64,000 nucleotides of DNA from Heterostelium multicystogenum (Eukaryota > Evosea > Eumycetozoa > Acytosteliales > Acytosteliaceae). How positions within the stretch are numbered: the first letter of the stretch is position 1; each line of letters starts with the position of its first letter. The DNA is taken from positions 93,539 through 157,538 of the forward strand of contig RCNN01000041.1 in the NCBI GenBank assembly GCA_003667245.1, written 5' to 3'. A program made the position numbers and the translations under genes. The notes under the pieces are model-generated. The model was not told the DNA's origin. It did no database searches and saw nothing but the letters and a program-made list of their open reading frames with translations. Shown here in pieces: positions 15,001 to 27,845 of this stretch.

Positions 15001-15615
15001 CCATATTCATTTATTAAATATATAATACTAATAAAGTAGTAATAATAAATACTAATAATAATAATAATAATAATAATAGTAATAATATTAAATTGTCACA
15101 CACCTGACATATTACTACTAATACGACTATATAATAATAGTAATAATAGCATTGTATATTTATATCATTCAATACCACTCCAATAACTATTGTTATAACA
15201 ATAAAAATATCAGTCATTCATTCATTCATAATTCCTATCTACTACCTACTACAAATATAATATAATATACAATAATAAATAATAATAATAATAGTATTAG
15301 TTATCATTTGTAGTTGTCAATCAACAATAGTCTTTTAAAAAAACTAATCATAGGAAATAGTATAGAACTAAGAATCAAATATATTAACTTATTTATTATA
15401 TTTATATTATATAGCTTTGTTAATCAATTAAAAGTAAGGAATCTAGAAAGTAAATAGATAGATAAACTTGTTATTTGTAGTCATCAAATTAAATCAACAA
15501 AACAGTACAGCAAGCAATCAATCATTGTAGTAATATTATAGTAAAGATACACTAGTGAGAAAAGTGAGGCCAGCTTGTGTGTGTGTTGAAACAGAATAGA
15601 TTATTTTAGAAAACA
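12035..15615. other. Long non-coding stretch, 3.6 kb
   Basis: No frame here looks coding on either strand. The sequence is full of short tandem runs: CATCAT near 12615, GTAGTA near 13305-13345, GATA near 13480, ATTC near 13565, AATAAT near 14160 and 15060. It ends at the start of the PP2C-like gene, so part is likely its promoter and 5' leader. Non-coding RNA genes cannot be excluded by eye. Confidence 0.6.
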
Positions 15616-18230
15616 ATGAGTACTCCACTAAAATCATCAACACCCACAATTACATCGTCTCAATCTGGATCATCAGAGTCACTCTATGGTGCAGATGCCA
15701 CACAACGAATCAACTTTTGGAAAGATGAAGCTTCGAAATGGGAGAAACTCAGTATGAAATATATGGCAGAGTCACAGGATCTTCGTGCTAAACTAGATGA
15801 TTTAAAACAAAAATATAATGATTTGTATGTCATCATCACTCAGGGTCTACCCTATTTATCATTGATGTTGTCCACAATCAACAATGTACTAACCTTTTAA
15901 TTCACCATTTTTAGATTAAATAGTGTAGGACAATCACCAGCATCTTTAAATAGTCAAAATAATAGTCTAAATAATAATCATAATCATAATAGTAGTAGTA
16001 TAAATAGTAATAATTATAATAGTTTAAATGTTCATAATAGTAATAATATAAAAGGCAAGAATTCACCTTCATCCTATGGTGTCAGTCCGATGATGATCAA
16101 TGGAAGTGTTGGTAGTGCTGGAAGTTTTTCACAATTGACACTTGCTGGCTCGTTGGATCTGCCTCCATCATCACCTCCACATAAGAATAGCAATGGCAAA
16201 GAATCTACGGCAGCAGGTAGTTTTGGTGGATCGACTGCCCCAATACCTATGAGCAGCAGCTCAAGCAGCTACTCGGGTATCACCAGCAGTAGCAGTGGAA
16301 ATGTATTTACCAACGGAAATGGTAACAGCTATAGTAGCAACGGAAATGGCAACAGTGTCAGTATCAGCAGCGGAGGTGGAAGCAGCAGCAGCAATCTTGA
16401 TCCAAACGGAATGACAAACAATGAAAAGAAGAAGAAAAAGTGGAACCTTATCAAGTTCCTCGATAAGAGCAAAGTCTCCAATAATGGAGCCAGTAAGAAA
16501 GATCCAACCGCTAACCCAGACGGAGATGATCATATTGCAACTGGATTTACATACGATGAGCGTGAATTAAGTACTCATTATCATCATCTACCAAAGTAAG
16601 TGAACTACTCTTGTACAATTTCATCCAAACGATTCATCAAATATTAATATCAAATTCATCTTTAAGATTACAAATTAAACCAATTAGACAAAAAACAAAG
16701 AGTTATGTAAAGTTCTCTGGTCCTGATTATCCTCCACATACAGAGATTAATGTAGTTGCAGGTGGTCCAAAGACATTGTACCAAGTGGCATATGGTGATT
16801 CTATCCATGCTTTGTCGACTTCAACCTATCCTTATTCAAAGGGTTCAGTTGGTAGAGATGGTGATCCTATTGCCGATCGTTACAATTGTGTTGTATATGA
16901 GAATCGTTTAATCACTTGTTTGGCCGATGGTTGCAATTGGGGTGTTCTCCCAAAGGAAGCAGCCCAAAAAGCATCGGAAGCATTCATCGAGCATGTAATT
17001 TCAAAGAATGACACAATGCACGACGTAAAGCAGGTAGGAAAGATTTTGTTTGGTGCATTTGAAAACGCTCATAACTCAATTATGAAGGGTAAAGGTGAGT
17101 ACTGGGAGGCAGGTACAACCACACTACTCGGTGGAATACTGCTGGAGATCAACAAGGGTGATGACAAATGGTCTCCCGAATGGGAGTTTGTTTTGGCATC
17201 TGTTGGTGATTGCAAGGCATATCTCATCACTGAAGGCGAAATCACAGATATCACTGAGGGTAATCGTATCTCATTGGATCCAAAAGACTGTGGTGGACGT
17301 TTGGGACCACATCTTGAGGAAGGTAAACCAGATCTGAGGAACTTGAATATTTTCTGCGCTAGTGTCAACTATGGTGATATCATCTTGTTGGTGACGGACG
17401 GTGTCTATGACAACCTAGATCCTCTCCACCTTGGAAAGACACCTGCAGACATGTCCCGTGAGTTTAATTTGTCTGGCTCAAAGTGGGCTGACGTCGATCT
17501 CTCAAAGGCTGCCCAAGCTAAAACAGCATTCACCACAGCATTCCTCGAAACCATGCTTGCTGGCCTCAAGACACCAGCCGAAATTTCACATCGCTTGATC
17601 AACCACTGTTGGGACACTACCATTTCATCTCGTGAGTTCCTCGAGTCGAATCCAGGCAAACGTTTGCCAACCGACTATGTAACATATCCCGGAAAGATGG
17701 ACCACACCACATGTATTTGTTTCCGAGTTGGTCATTTTGAGATTTTGGGCGATGATGCTGCCAGCACTAGCAGTGCCACCACAGCCAAATCATCGACCTC
17801 CAATCTAACACCTTCGCCAAGCATCACTTCGTCATCGCCAGGACAATCGACAACAACACCATCGCCAACCTCTGTATCTCCAAACTCAACATCACCAACA
17901 CTCCACTCTCAGCTTCTACAACGCGAAATCTCCAACTCTGGTGGATCTCCCCAAAAAGACTGGGTCAAAACCACACCATCCAATCACAAACAAATCATGA
18001 ACACATCCATAAACTCCACACAATCAGTTTCCTTTCTAAAGAAAGAACATTCCTTTGAAAATCAAAATCCACTTTTACCAAACTCCGACACAAACCATTC
18101 ACCAACATCATCTTCAACATTGATACCAAACGGTGCCGATGATAATAATAATAACAATAATAATAGCAATAATAGTAATAATAATAATCTTGTTTCTTCT
18201 CCAGAATCAAGTCCAAGAACATTAAATTAA
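15616..18230 (+). CDS. PP2C-like (PPM-type) phosphatase-domain protein with coiled-coil N-terminus
   Basis: Three exons (15616-15824, 15915-16595, 16667-18230) splice in frame to 817 residues with no breaks. Residues about 30-70 form a charged helical stretch (WKDEASKWEKLSMKYMAESQ), likely a coiled coil. About 70-290 is Asn/Ser/Gly-rich. The PPM domain spans about 315-660: CLADGCNWGVLPKEAA (near 383) replaces the usual DGHGG, LASVGDCKAYL (near 474) matches VGDSRAYL, VTDGVYDNL (near 538) matches SDGLWD, and KMDHTTCICFRVG (near 642) matches DNTTV. The three metal-binding Asp positions are kept. The C-terminal 150 residues are Ser/Thr/Pro/Asn-rich. Activity is likely but not certain because of the unusual first motif. 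Confidence 0.87.
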
Positions 18231-18826
18231 AAAACCTTATTATCCAAACACAGTAAACCCCATATTTTTACAAATAATGTATTAATTAATTAATTATTCT
18301 GTTTTAATAATCAAACCCAAATATATTTATTTTATGATGATTTAAGATAATAATAATAAAATTAATAAAATAAAGACAATTAATTGTTGTTTTATTATTT
18401 ATTTAATTTATTAAATAGAATTCAGTAACAAGTTTGGATTGTTGTAATTAATAATACGAAATAGAGTTTGTTAATTTATATATATTTATATTCTTGATAA
18501 TAATAATTATACTAATTATTATTTATTATTATTTTATTAGTATTATTATTATTACTATTATTATTGATATTAATTTTTAGTATCAAAATATAAACAATTA
18601 ATTGTGGTTAGTTGGTTGTTTGATTGATAGTTTAACAAACTTTGGGGGTGTTAAATAAAAATAAAAAGAAGTAACAAATAAAAAACAAATTATTTTTATA
18701 TTTATCTCTGTAATTAATTAATTAATAACTATTATTATTATTATTATTATTATTTATTTATTTAAGTATTTTTTTGTTTATTATTATTATTTCTTTAATT
18801 AAAATTCTAAATTAACAAAAGAATAA
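18231..18826. other. AT-rich intergenic region
   Basis: Almost only A and T, with ATT/AAT runs near 18480-18560 and 18730-18760. It separates two genes on the same strand. No other feature is seen. Confidence 0.6.
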
Positions 18827-19964
18827 ATGATGAATAATAATTCCAATTCTCATCCCAATTATTTAATACAAAATATCGTTAAGCAACAGAATGATGTAAT
18901 TGGCTTGATAAATAAGTCTGCGGATCAATTGCAAAAGCAAATTCAACAACTTTATTCACTCCAGAGATATCTTATCGATGTATGCTCACAGTTAAATGGT
19001 TGCAACCATAGTTATTCAAATGGTATTATTGGCAACAACGGTGGTCCAATCATCCCAACAAACATCCCAATTACACATTCCTCCAATATAAACAGCAACA
19101 GCAATTGTAATGGGAATATCTCGATGAATTCACATAGCAATGGCAATGGCATGGCAATGCCCAAAGTTACTGGTTTACATGTAAACCATTCTTTGCTTAT
19201 GGAGGATCATGAAGAAGTATTTAATGACAGAGCATTTGTCGAAGATATACTTAAATACCAGATACATAATAAACAACAGGACAGCTCTTGTCCTTTGGTA
19301 CAGCAACATAGCGTGGATCCAGAGGAGTTTTAAAGTCAGATATGTGGCTTCCTTCATTTACTACACCTATTCTTTCTAGTTTCAATTACCACAGTGCAAG
19401 TGGCGCTTCTCAAGTGAATGGTTTCACAAACTACTGTAGGAGTTTCATCATCTTCATCATCATCTTCTTCATCTTCATCATCACCATCACTACCGTCAGA
19501 ATCTGGCTCAGACTATTTGTGTAACTTATGCAGTAAGATTTTTGCTGATATCAATAAGTATAAGTTCCATATTGAAATCGTGTCACTGTCCAGTCGAAGA
19601 TAGAACATGTCAGACTTGTAAATACCAATATACCAACATCAGAGCATTGGAGTATCACCTCAAGAAGGCCAAAGGAGTTTGTACGAAAAAGCCATACTAC
19701 TGGATATCAAAGTCTAAAGTAGATGACAGTTATGACAATGATTACAGTGTTGATTCAGACGAAGCATCTGACCCTGATATTTTAAATTGTACCAACATTC
19801 ACAACAGTGGCAACAAAAAGAGAAAGAAATCCAAAGATATTCAATTAGGAACACAGTCGATTAAAATACAACAACACAAAAGAATTGATCGGTCCTTATC
19901 CTATTTGGTCAATCACCATAGATCTAATCGAATTGGAGCAACAATTGGTCCCAATAAATTATAA
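18827..19964 (+). CDS. Zinc-finger-like protein (C2H2-type motifs)
   Basis: The N-terminus (MMNNNSNSHPNYLIQN) leads into a Gln-rich helical stretch (residues about 17-55) and an Asn/Ser-rich linker. After a break near 19333 the protein continues through an SSSS run to YLCNLCSKIFADINKYKFHIE. After another break near 19590 comes CHCPVEDRTCQTC, then NIRALEYHLKKAKGVC. The Cys-X2-Cys ... His spacing suggests one or two C2H2-like fingers, so a nucleic-acid-binding role is possible. A basic KKRKKSK patch lies before the stop at 19964 and may be a nuclear signal. The gene carries about three one-base breaks, all in simple sequence. Family not identified. Confidence 0.6.
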
Positions 19965-20055
19965 TCACAAACATTCTTTATGTGCATCATTTTATTAATT
20001 TATTTTAAATCCACATTGTTGGTTAGAATTAGTTTTGTTTGCTTTGTTGATGATT

Positions 20056-21497
20056 TCAGTTTGTTCCACGATCTGGTTGATTGTTTTTGCTTGATCTCTG
20101 TTTGATTAACCTGTCGAGCTGCTTATTTAGTTTAGGTATCAATGCAATGAGGTGTAGTCTCGGTGGTTCATTGGCAGATGTTGCCATATCCGCTGCAGAT
20201 GGTACTGGTTGTGGTGGTTGGAAATCGCATCTTACATTGTCATAGAAACAAGATGAATGAATTGTTGATACTCTCAGCTATGACCTGATAGAAATCCTTG
20301 TCCTCGAAGATATTCATTGCTTCATTCAGCAACAGGAAATCCTTGTCTTCGTTTGGCATCAAATAACGACACAGATTGTTTCTATTTTCGATTGATGCAA
20401 ACACCTCCTGCTTTTCGAATTTCTCTCTAATCTTTAAAAACATTTGTAATATATCTTCATATCCTAATAGCTGATCCAATTTGTAACTATAATCTTCAAG
20501 TCAATACAATGCTGTGAGACTCGAGAATAGGTTGAACGATACCTACTCTTTTTAAAACCAATGTAACCTGTTCATTGATTACTTCGACAAACTCACCGAA
20601 TCTCTTCTCGATGATGTGCTTTGATATTGAAAAAGAATTTGTTCTCTGTCTCTGTGCTGATTGGTCTTTTTGGTGCGTCTCCTTCCTCACTGACCGATTG
20701 TCTTACGATTCTCTCGAGATAGCAATATCTTCCAACTAAATTGATTTGTACACGTATGAATAATAATAAAAGTGGCATTATATATAAAGTTGATACAATC
20801 TTTGTTATAACTATGAATGGGAATGAGTTAGTTTGGATTTGTTCTTCGTCATGCTCGATCAACCAATTAGCATACTTGATATCTTTAGTTTATCAGTTAA
20901 ATCCTGTTTAATCTCAGGTGTGGCAGCTGATCTTATCTCACTGATAGATGGTGTCACAACATTCTTGTTTAGATTTCTTCTAGGTTATTTGTTAATAAAT
21001 AGTATAGTTGTCTGGTCACATGTTGCTTGTGTATTTTTAAAAAAAGTAGTTATACTAAAATTGTTGTTGTAGGTTAATTGAATCAACGTCAGTATTAATC
21101 TTAGGAGCATTGATTTGATTCATGGATCGCATGATTGTTTATCATTGTCTATATATGTATGACATACCGTTCATCAGCTAGTTTAATTTGTGATTCATAA
21201 TGTGTTTTGTTTGTTTTATAATATAGATATCCGACACTGCCACCGAGTGACACTAGGAGCAGCTGCAATTTGTGGTTGAATAGATAGGCAGGTGTACTAG
21301 TAATTGCAGAGGAATGTGATCTCAAATAAGTTATCCATGCAATTACTTTGCTTCTGTGATCGCCGGCGGGAGTTGCCTGAAGTCGGAGGTGGAGGAAGCA
21401 GTAGCTCTGCCGGTTGATAATCAGTCAAATATGAATATCTTAATTTATAATATATATTAAATGCCGAATCTTGTATAAAATTAAACAGATTAGACAT
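20056..21497 (-). CDS. pex3: Peroxin-3 (PEX3), peroxisomal membrane biogenesis
   Basis: PEX3 anchors PEX19 and inserts membrane proteins into peroxisomes. The start is at 21497 (MSNLFNFIQDS). A membrane segment, LLLVSLGGSVGYLYY, is coded near 21235, followed by an intron starting at GTATGTC near 21170. The core has ISKYANWLIEHDEEQIQ, the family-typical STLYIMPLLLLFIRVQINLV then GRYCYLERIVRQ, LCRYLMPNEDKDFLLLNEAM, and DFYQVIAESINNSF. These match PEX3 landmarks in order. Frame changes near 21360, 20590 and 20250 break the gene, and the C-terminus (to about 20056, possibly further) is uncertain. The N-terminal 35 residues before the membrane segment are longer than in animals. Confidence 0.8.
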
Positions 21498-22114
21498 TAT
21501 TATTTGATTTGATGTGATTTGATTATTGTTGTAAATAATTGTTATTGTATAAACAACTTAACTTATCAAACACTAATTAACAAATACAGATATCTTCGTG
21601 AAAAAAACAAAAAAAAAACAAAAAAACAACAAACAAAACACAACACCACTTCAACAAATTTTTAATTTAAACAACAATTACAATTATCGATTATATATTT
21701 ATATATATATATATGTATATATTTATGTATTCATTGATTAAAGTATTTATTCATTGTAATTAATTTAATAATAATATGTTGTTCGTTTTACGTCTAAATA
21801 AAATGTAACTAAATAAAACAACAAAAATTGATAGATTATTTTCTTTTAAAGCTACTACTGCCAGCTTTCCTTTCGATGATCATCGAAAACGTTTATTATA
21901 TTTATCTGTTAGGATGATTCATTGAACGTCAAACTTATTTTAAATAATTTGTTGTTAAAAAGAAGATTTGTTATAAAATGAATCTAAGATATCTAGATTT
22001 TAAAACAGTGAAAAATCTGAGCGATGTGTGTATAAAAACTAAGTTGTAGTTGTTTTATTTTTGTTTTAAAGAGTACATGTACATCCACTGTCAATAATAA
22101 TAATAATAATAATA
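21498..22114. other. AT-rich intergenic region between divergent genes
   Basis: Shared upstream region of PEX3 (-) and the ankyrin gene (+). It holds A-runs near 21600-21640 and TATATA near 21700. No RNA gene is seen. Confidence 0.55.
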
Positions 22115-25100
22115 ATGGATCATTTATTTAAATTAGTTTTCAGAAATAAATTATTGTCCAGAGATATATTTAGATATGTTCATTGGATTTCTCAAGATAT
22201 ATATCAGCAAGAAATTCTTACTTGGCAAGAGTTATCGGAATCGGCATTGTATTTGATCAATTATGGCTATGTTGATCAATATCGAAAATTGATTCAATTG
22301 GAGTCTGAAAACTTTTCTAGGAATATTAAGAAGTATTACAAAGATAAAGAACGGTTCGACCCAGTCTTTATGGTATATGTTGAGCCATACTTGACACAAG
22401 CAACCAGACACTTAGCCATATTGAAATTCATTAGAAATGAGTACTTCAAGTGTTCAGCAGTAAGGAATGGCAGGATGTGGCCAAAGAACATGATATCCTA
22501 TGCAGCCATTCACAATAATATTCAAAATAGAGTATATCTTGGAGCATGGTGGTGTTGTATGCACTTCTGTAGACCATTATGAAAATCAAATCAAGCTAGA
22601 GTCAGTGGATGTAGATGATGGTGATGGTTATATCAAGTTTAACACAAGCTATGATGGCATAAGACATGCTTTGAAATATGCTATTAATTCTAGTCATCTT
22701 GATACAGTTCGATATCTATATGAATACCTTGCTGCCAGGCGTCAATTGAAACAAAATTACATTCACTTATACAAATTTTCAAAAAAGTTACTAGTACTTA
22801 TGTAATCCAATACTTATTTTGAAAAGGAAAAGCATTTGGTGACTGCTAAGGAGCTTGTGAATCTTCTGGAAAATACAGCAAATAATAACTTTTTTGACGC
22901 ATACAAACAAATCTTTTGAATTCCTAGCGCAGAGTACTATGAACACACTGGTGGACATGAGCAATAATAAACAGATTCTCCAATCACTGTGTAAATATGG
23001 ACAGCTTGATCTATTGAAACAATTCTTTGGCTATCATGGAAAGAAACAGATATACTTCTCAGAAATGATTGAGTTGGCAGCCTTCCATGGACATCTTCAT
23101 ATCATTAAGTTTATACACGAGACTTCCAGTTTGATTGACAGTGCCAGATCCAAAGCAATCGATATAGCAGCTGAGAGAGGATACAAGGATATTGTCGTGT
23201 TTCTCCACAGAGCCGCATGTGCCATCTGCATGGCGAGAAATAATGGATACATGGAGCCAAATCCATTAAATCTGTGTGTGGGCTTTGGTTTTCATACAGT
23301 AGTTAGTGCATCTCGCTCCGGTGACTTTGAGTTATTTAAGTATATATATAACCATTGTCCAGATACTATAGTTATACAAAAAGTAATGATTGGAGCTGCT
23401 AGTACTGGGTGCTTGGATATCGTGAGGTTCTTGCACGAAAGATACATAGGTCAATATAGCCCGTTAGATCCATTGAAAGAAGCGTCTGCTGGTGGCAGTT
23501 TGGAAGTGGTCAAAATATCTCTATGAAGAGAACATCAACAACTTACCAAAAGCCACTCTCTTAGTATTCACCAGCAATGTTGATATCATCAAATATCTAT
23601 TCGTTGAGAAGGCGAATCCACTAAAATTCTCCTATGAATCCCAACTCAAGATTATTCAACAATATCCAGATACCTTCTTGATGCTTACACAATTGAACTT
23701 AGCCTGGATTACGCCTTCAGGGAGATTCCAAAACTTTTTGAAAATAGCCTCGCAACTCGGCTATATCAATATCGTTGAGCTTCTCCTTAGCAATGAATCG
23801 AAGATCTGGAACCACGAATCAATCAAACATGTATTTGAGAAAGCATTTGAAAGACACCAGTATAAATTAATCAAGCATCTAATTGAACGCTACAATGAAA
23901 ACGAAGGAAACACTATATCTATTTCGTGGATATGTTCACATTTAGGTCAAATCACATAGGTACTCCATATTATTTCGAGAGATTTATCAAGTTATTCCGG
24001 CCAATCAATGGAAAGAAAAGCAATTTTATTTTGTTTTGGGATTATACTGTTATCAAAACATTACTTCCAATGCACCCATATATTTATATCATGCTCAAAC
24101 ACAATGACATTGTTAAAATGGATGACTCTATTCTCGACGATGCGATCAAGGACCGAAATGTTGAAATTGTAGAGTTCTTCACCAAACCAAAGCTGGATAT
24201 CTTCACCCCATTAACCTTACAACTCTCTTGGAATTCATTGTCCATGTTTAAACGGGTACTAGAAGCCTACTGGGACAACCCTAGATTCCACAATATTCAA
24301 ACTAAAAAGATATCAGATATCAATTTTAAATCTTTGATAATACTCGATGCCATCGATGAAAATAATCTTGATATGCTCGAGTATCTCCACAAAGCAACAC
24401 AAACACAGTGAAATGTCGAAATTATTTGGCGAACAAAAAACTATTTGATGAGTCTACAATGGACTATGCAGCAAAAAAAGGAAAGTTGGAAATTATCAAG
24501 TTTCTCCATGAAAAGAGAACTGAAGGGTGCACCAAAGCAGCCATGGACGATGCATGCTCCTACATTGAGAATGATATTGCTCTTCAAATTGTCATGTTCT
24601 TGAACGAAAACAGAACTGAAGGCTGTACAACAGCAGCAATGGACAATGCAGTACTTGCTAACAATCTTGATATTGTCAAGTATCTTCATGAAAACAGAAC
24701 TGAAGGATGTACAACAGCAGCGATGGATAATGCTTCTTCTTGTGAAATTTTGTTTAAATGGTTACATGAAAACAGAACTGAAGGTTGCACGACCTCTGCC
24801 TTAGATAGTATTGCCCGATCAGCCAACTTTGAATTCTTCAAATGGGTCCACTTCAACCGAACAGAAGGATGCTCTCCACAAGCATTGAATAGCGCGGCCT
24901 ATAATGGTAATATCCAATTAGTCACATTCATTTTGGAAAATAGAACTGAGGGTATCATGGAGCAAGCGATCAAGTCAGCAATAATGTCCGACAATGTAAA
25001 GATGCTGGATTTCTTTGGTACTAAATTCCATGAATTTCAGAAGCTGGACAAAATCATTCTAGAGTTCGCAATCATCAACAACAGGATGAAGTGCACCGAT

Positions 25101-25241
25101 TGGATTTTGAAAAACAGATGCAACTTCACTGTTCAAGACCTTGAATACTACTATCAAACATTAGGAAACAAATCAAACCAACCAACACTATTCATTATTG
25201 AAAAGAAAATAAAAGATATGACTAGGACTGCTGCGTCATAA
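22115..25241 (+). CDS. Ankyrin-repeat protein of the dictyostelid NRTEGC family
   Basis: About 1,040 residues if the breaks are ignored. The N-terminus (MDHLFKLVFRNKLLSRDIFR) is the helical head common to a large dictyostelid family. Degenerate ankyrin-like units then run to the end, for example AAFHGHLHIIKFIHE, AASTGCLDIVRFLHE and AAKKGKLEIIKFLHE. The last third has units ending in H-E-N-R-T-E-G-C. Ankyrin repeats bind proteins; no enzyme domain is seen and the partner is unknown. One-base changes break the frame near 22560, 22810, 22900 (an extra T in a T run), 23510 (an extra A), 23945 and 24410. The repeat pattern continues across all of them. The gene seems intronless. Confidence 0.8.
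24510..24960 (+). repeat. Tandem coding repeat, ankyrin units of the NRTEGC type
   Basis: Six consecutive units with R-T-E-G spaced 26-32 residues (about 78-96 bases). The three middle copies (near 24606, 24690 and 24768) share GAAAACAGAACTGAAGG at DNA level, so they arose by recent duplication or gene conversion. Confidence 0.8.
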
Positions 25242-25358
25242 TATACATCACTCATAAAATTATTTATTAGCTTTATTTAATTAATGGCGATTGATTCACA
25301 ATTGACACTGTTGGTAGTTTGAAGGATATATTGTGTTATTGTTTTGTTGGTAATTCCT

Positions 25359-26417
25359 TTAGGTCCAATTATTGGTACTTCTTTTACAATAAAAAATATA
25401 TTTGTGATTGATGTCAACTGAGATGTCACTTGGAATGAATACACCAGGTGGTGATGTCAAAGAAAAAGATGAGACATTAATTTGTTGGTTAGGATTCTCT
25501 GGGTCAAACTTTTGAAGAACAAATTGTTGGAGATAGTGAGAGGGGATATTATTAACCCCCATTACTGGTTGTGGGCAGGCAACTAATTTATATATGCTAT
25601 CGAGATCTATGACTAAATCTGAAGGAATAACTATTGGTGATTTCTTATTCATTGGAAGTTTTGTTGAATTGTTTTTGGAATCATTATTATTTGAAGTTGG
25701 GTGGATCTCATTCATTTCTATTGCTTTTTTAATATCTTGACATCTACGGTACCTCGAAATTGTAAAACTAAAACATACAATGTTTAAGATACTGGAGCAA
25801 ACACAAGTATAGAATCCATAGAGTGGTTTCCATTTGAAAAGTTCATCCTCTCCAATGAGAGAGTTACACCAATGACATTCATCAAAGTCTTTTCTAAAAG
25901 CAGATGGTAGACATACTTCGATCAATACGCAAGCGGAGTGGAGAATGGTTAGCATTATCACAAGTAAATTACTTAATTTGAGACCTGCAGATTCTGGATT
26001 GTAAATTCCATAAATTGTCGAAACTCCCAAGAATACAGTGAAAAAATAAGCAACAATATTCCAGTGCACAGATTGCTATGAAATGTTGAATATGATGAGG
26101 AGTATCGCTGACATAGGTAGAATATTGTATAGTTATAATTTCAAATCCAGAAAAAAGTGAGTTCTAAATAAGTAATTTAATGTTTACATTTCGATTCTTT
26201 AGTAAAAGGCCTCTTATTAATCAGATGATAATATTAATATTACTTTTTCTATTTGTGCACTATATAAGTTAAAAGTGGTTCTGGCATATCCTTCTAAGGT
26301 ATTCTCTTCAATATAGTACCAATTGCTGGCTACTGAAACAATATTAAGAGCAAATAAAAGAAATAAAATAACAAATAGTACAATATCTTTAATTTTATTA
26401 TTTTTAGATTTTCCCAT
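25359..26417 (-). CDS. Four-helix membrane protein, function unknown
   Basis: Two exons, 26244-26417 and 25359-26075, join in frame across a 168-base intron (...SAQIEK/QSVHWNIVAYF...) to give 296 residues. Membrane segments: about 12-31 (DIVLFVILFLLFALNIVSVA), about 63-82 (WNIVAYFFTVFLGVSTIYGI), about 93-115 (LLVIMLTILHSACVLIEVCL), and about 145-165 (YGFYTCVCSSILNIVCFSF). The loop between helices 1 and 2 carries NWYYIEE, and the third loop has the pair CHWC. The C-terminal 130 residues are polar, Asn- and Pro-containing, likely cytoplasmic. The layout resembles claudin-like tetraspans, but no signature motif is clear. A second short intron may remain undetected. Confidence 0.65.
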
Positions 26418-27184
26418 GATGATGATAAATACTTAATATCTTTATATTCTGTTATCTTGGAAGTATTTAACAATTTAAAATAGGACAATTCAAAAAGATT
26501 CGTTATTTCAATACCATATGATGTAAGTATTCAATATGATCAAAATCAATATATGTAATTGTGGTGGTGGTATTGATAATAACTTTGGGGATCAATATAT
26601 TGACCACTAATATATCCGATTATTTGATGATTTTCAACTAATTTGGTGTGATTTTGATGTGATGTTATATAAACACAATCAAATTTAGAATAATGATCAT
26701 ATCATTCTCTATATATATATTAACTAATAGATGTAAATACATTTATTACACCTTCAATTTGTAATTAGTATTCTTGTTATTAAATATATATATATAAAAC
26801 TCAACTGCAATGTTTTGTTGAGTATGATTTAACTTTAGGAATATGATTTTGTTTATCAATGAATTTTAATTCATTCATTTTTGAGAAGGAACAAAAAACA
26901 ACTGGTTTTTGGTATATTTATGAATTTATTAAAATTTCAAACAATTTACTCGGGGCAAAATCAAACTATTACCTTTTATATATTTGCATGGATAGAATAA
27001 AACCTGAGAATACAGCCTAAAATATGCAATGTCAGTGGTTTGAGGTCATGATAGTTTTAAAAAACTTTTCTGACAACTTTTAAAATTCAAATTTTAATTT
27101 GTTGAGCCAAATAGTAGAAATATTAGTTAGAAAGGGATATTGTTAGAGAAAGAGATAGATCTATTTATTAAATATTAAAGAAAG
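26418..27184. other. AT-rich intergenic region between divergent genes
   Basis: Upstream of both the four-helix membrane protein (-) and AP-3 sigma (+). It contains TATATA runs near 26710 and 26785. Nothing coding is seen. Confidence 0.55.
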
Positions 27185-27845
27185 ATGATTAAAGCAATAC
27201 TTATTATAAACAACCATGGTAAAGCAAGATTAACAAAGTTTATGAACACCTTGTACGTCTAGCATACACATATCAATGATGTTTAGTTTGATTAAAGCAA
27301 CAGTATTATTAATTCTTTGACATAAATGTACAGAGTGTAGATAAACAGCAACAGATAATTAGAGACCTTTTCTTGTTAGTTTCAAAGAGATCGGATCGTG
27401 CATGCAATTTCTTGGAGGTTGAAGATATATTCGATAAAGACACAAAGATTATCTATAGACACTATGCTACTCTTTACTTTATCTTTGTAGTAGATTCATC
27501 TGAGAGTGAACTATCAATGATCGATCTTATTCAAACCTTCGTAGAGACTTTAGATAAATGTATGATATGACAACAACCGCAACAATACTTCTAGACAAAA
27601 TCCATTCTAATCAACTTACTTTCATTACAATGATAGGCTTTGAAAATGTTTGTGAATTACATTTGATTTTCCATATCGATAAGGTTCATTATATATTGGA
27701 TGAAATTGTTATGGGTGGACTCGTACTAGAAACAAACCCTAATATTGTTGTATCGAATTATGAAACTCAAAATAAGATGGAGAAATCAGAGAATCCTCTG
27801 TTAGCTGGATTCCAAGGTGTATTACAAACTATTAAACCAAAATAA
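27185..27845 (+). CDS. ap3s1: AP-3 adaptor complex sigma subunit
   Basis: Small sigma subunit of the AP-3 clathrin-type adaptor, which sorts cargo to lysosome-related organelles. Exon 1 (27185-27252) gives MIKAILIINNHGKARLTKF. Exon 2 (from 27334) gives QQQIIRDLFLLVSKR, the sigma signature RHYATLYFIFVVDSSESELS and DLIQTFVETLDK. Exon 3 (27637-27845) completes CFENVCELHLIFHIDKVHYI and VMGGLVLETN. The second intron (27560-27636) is a clean in-frame GTATG...ATAG. The first junction needs one extra base to stay in frame, so a deletion near 27333 is likely. The total of about 167 residues is close to the sigma-3 core; the variable tail is short. Confidence 0.92.

Noticed and set aside
24510..24960. 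CRISPR-like spaced repeats
   Set aside because: The repeats are in-frame ankyrin units in a eukaryotic gene, and the spacers are homologous to each other.
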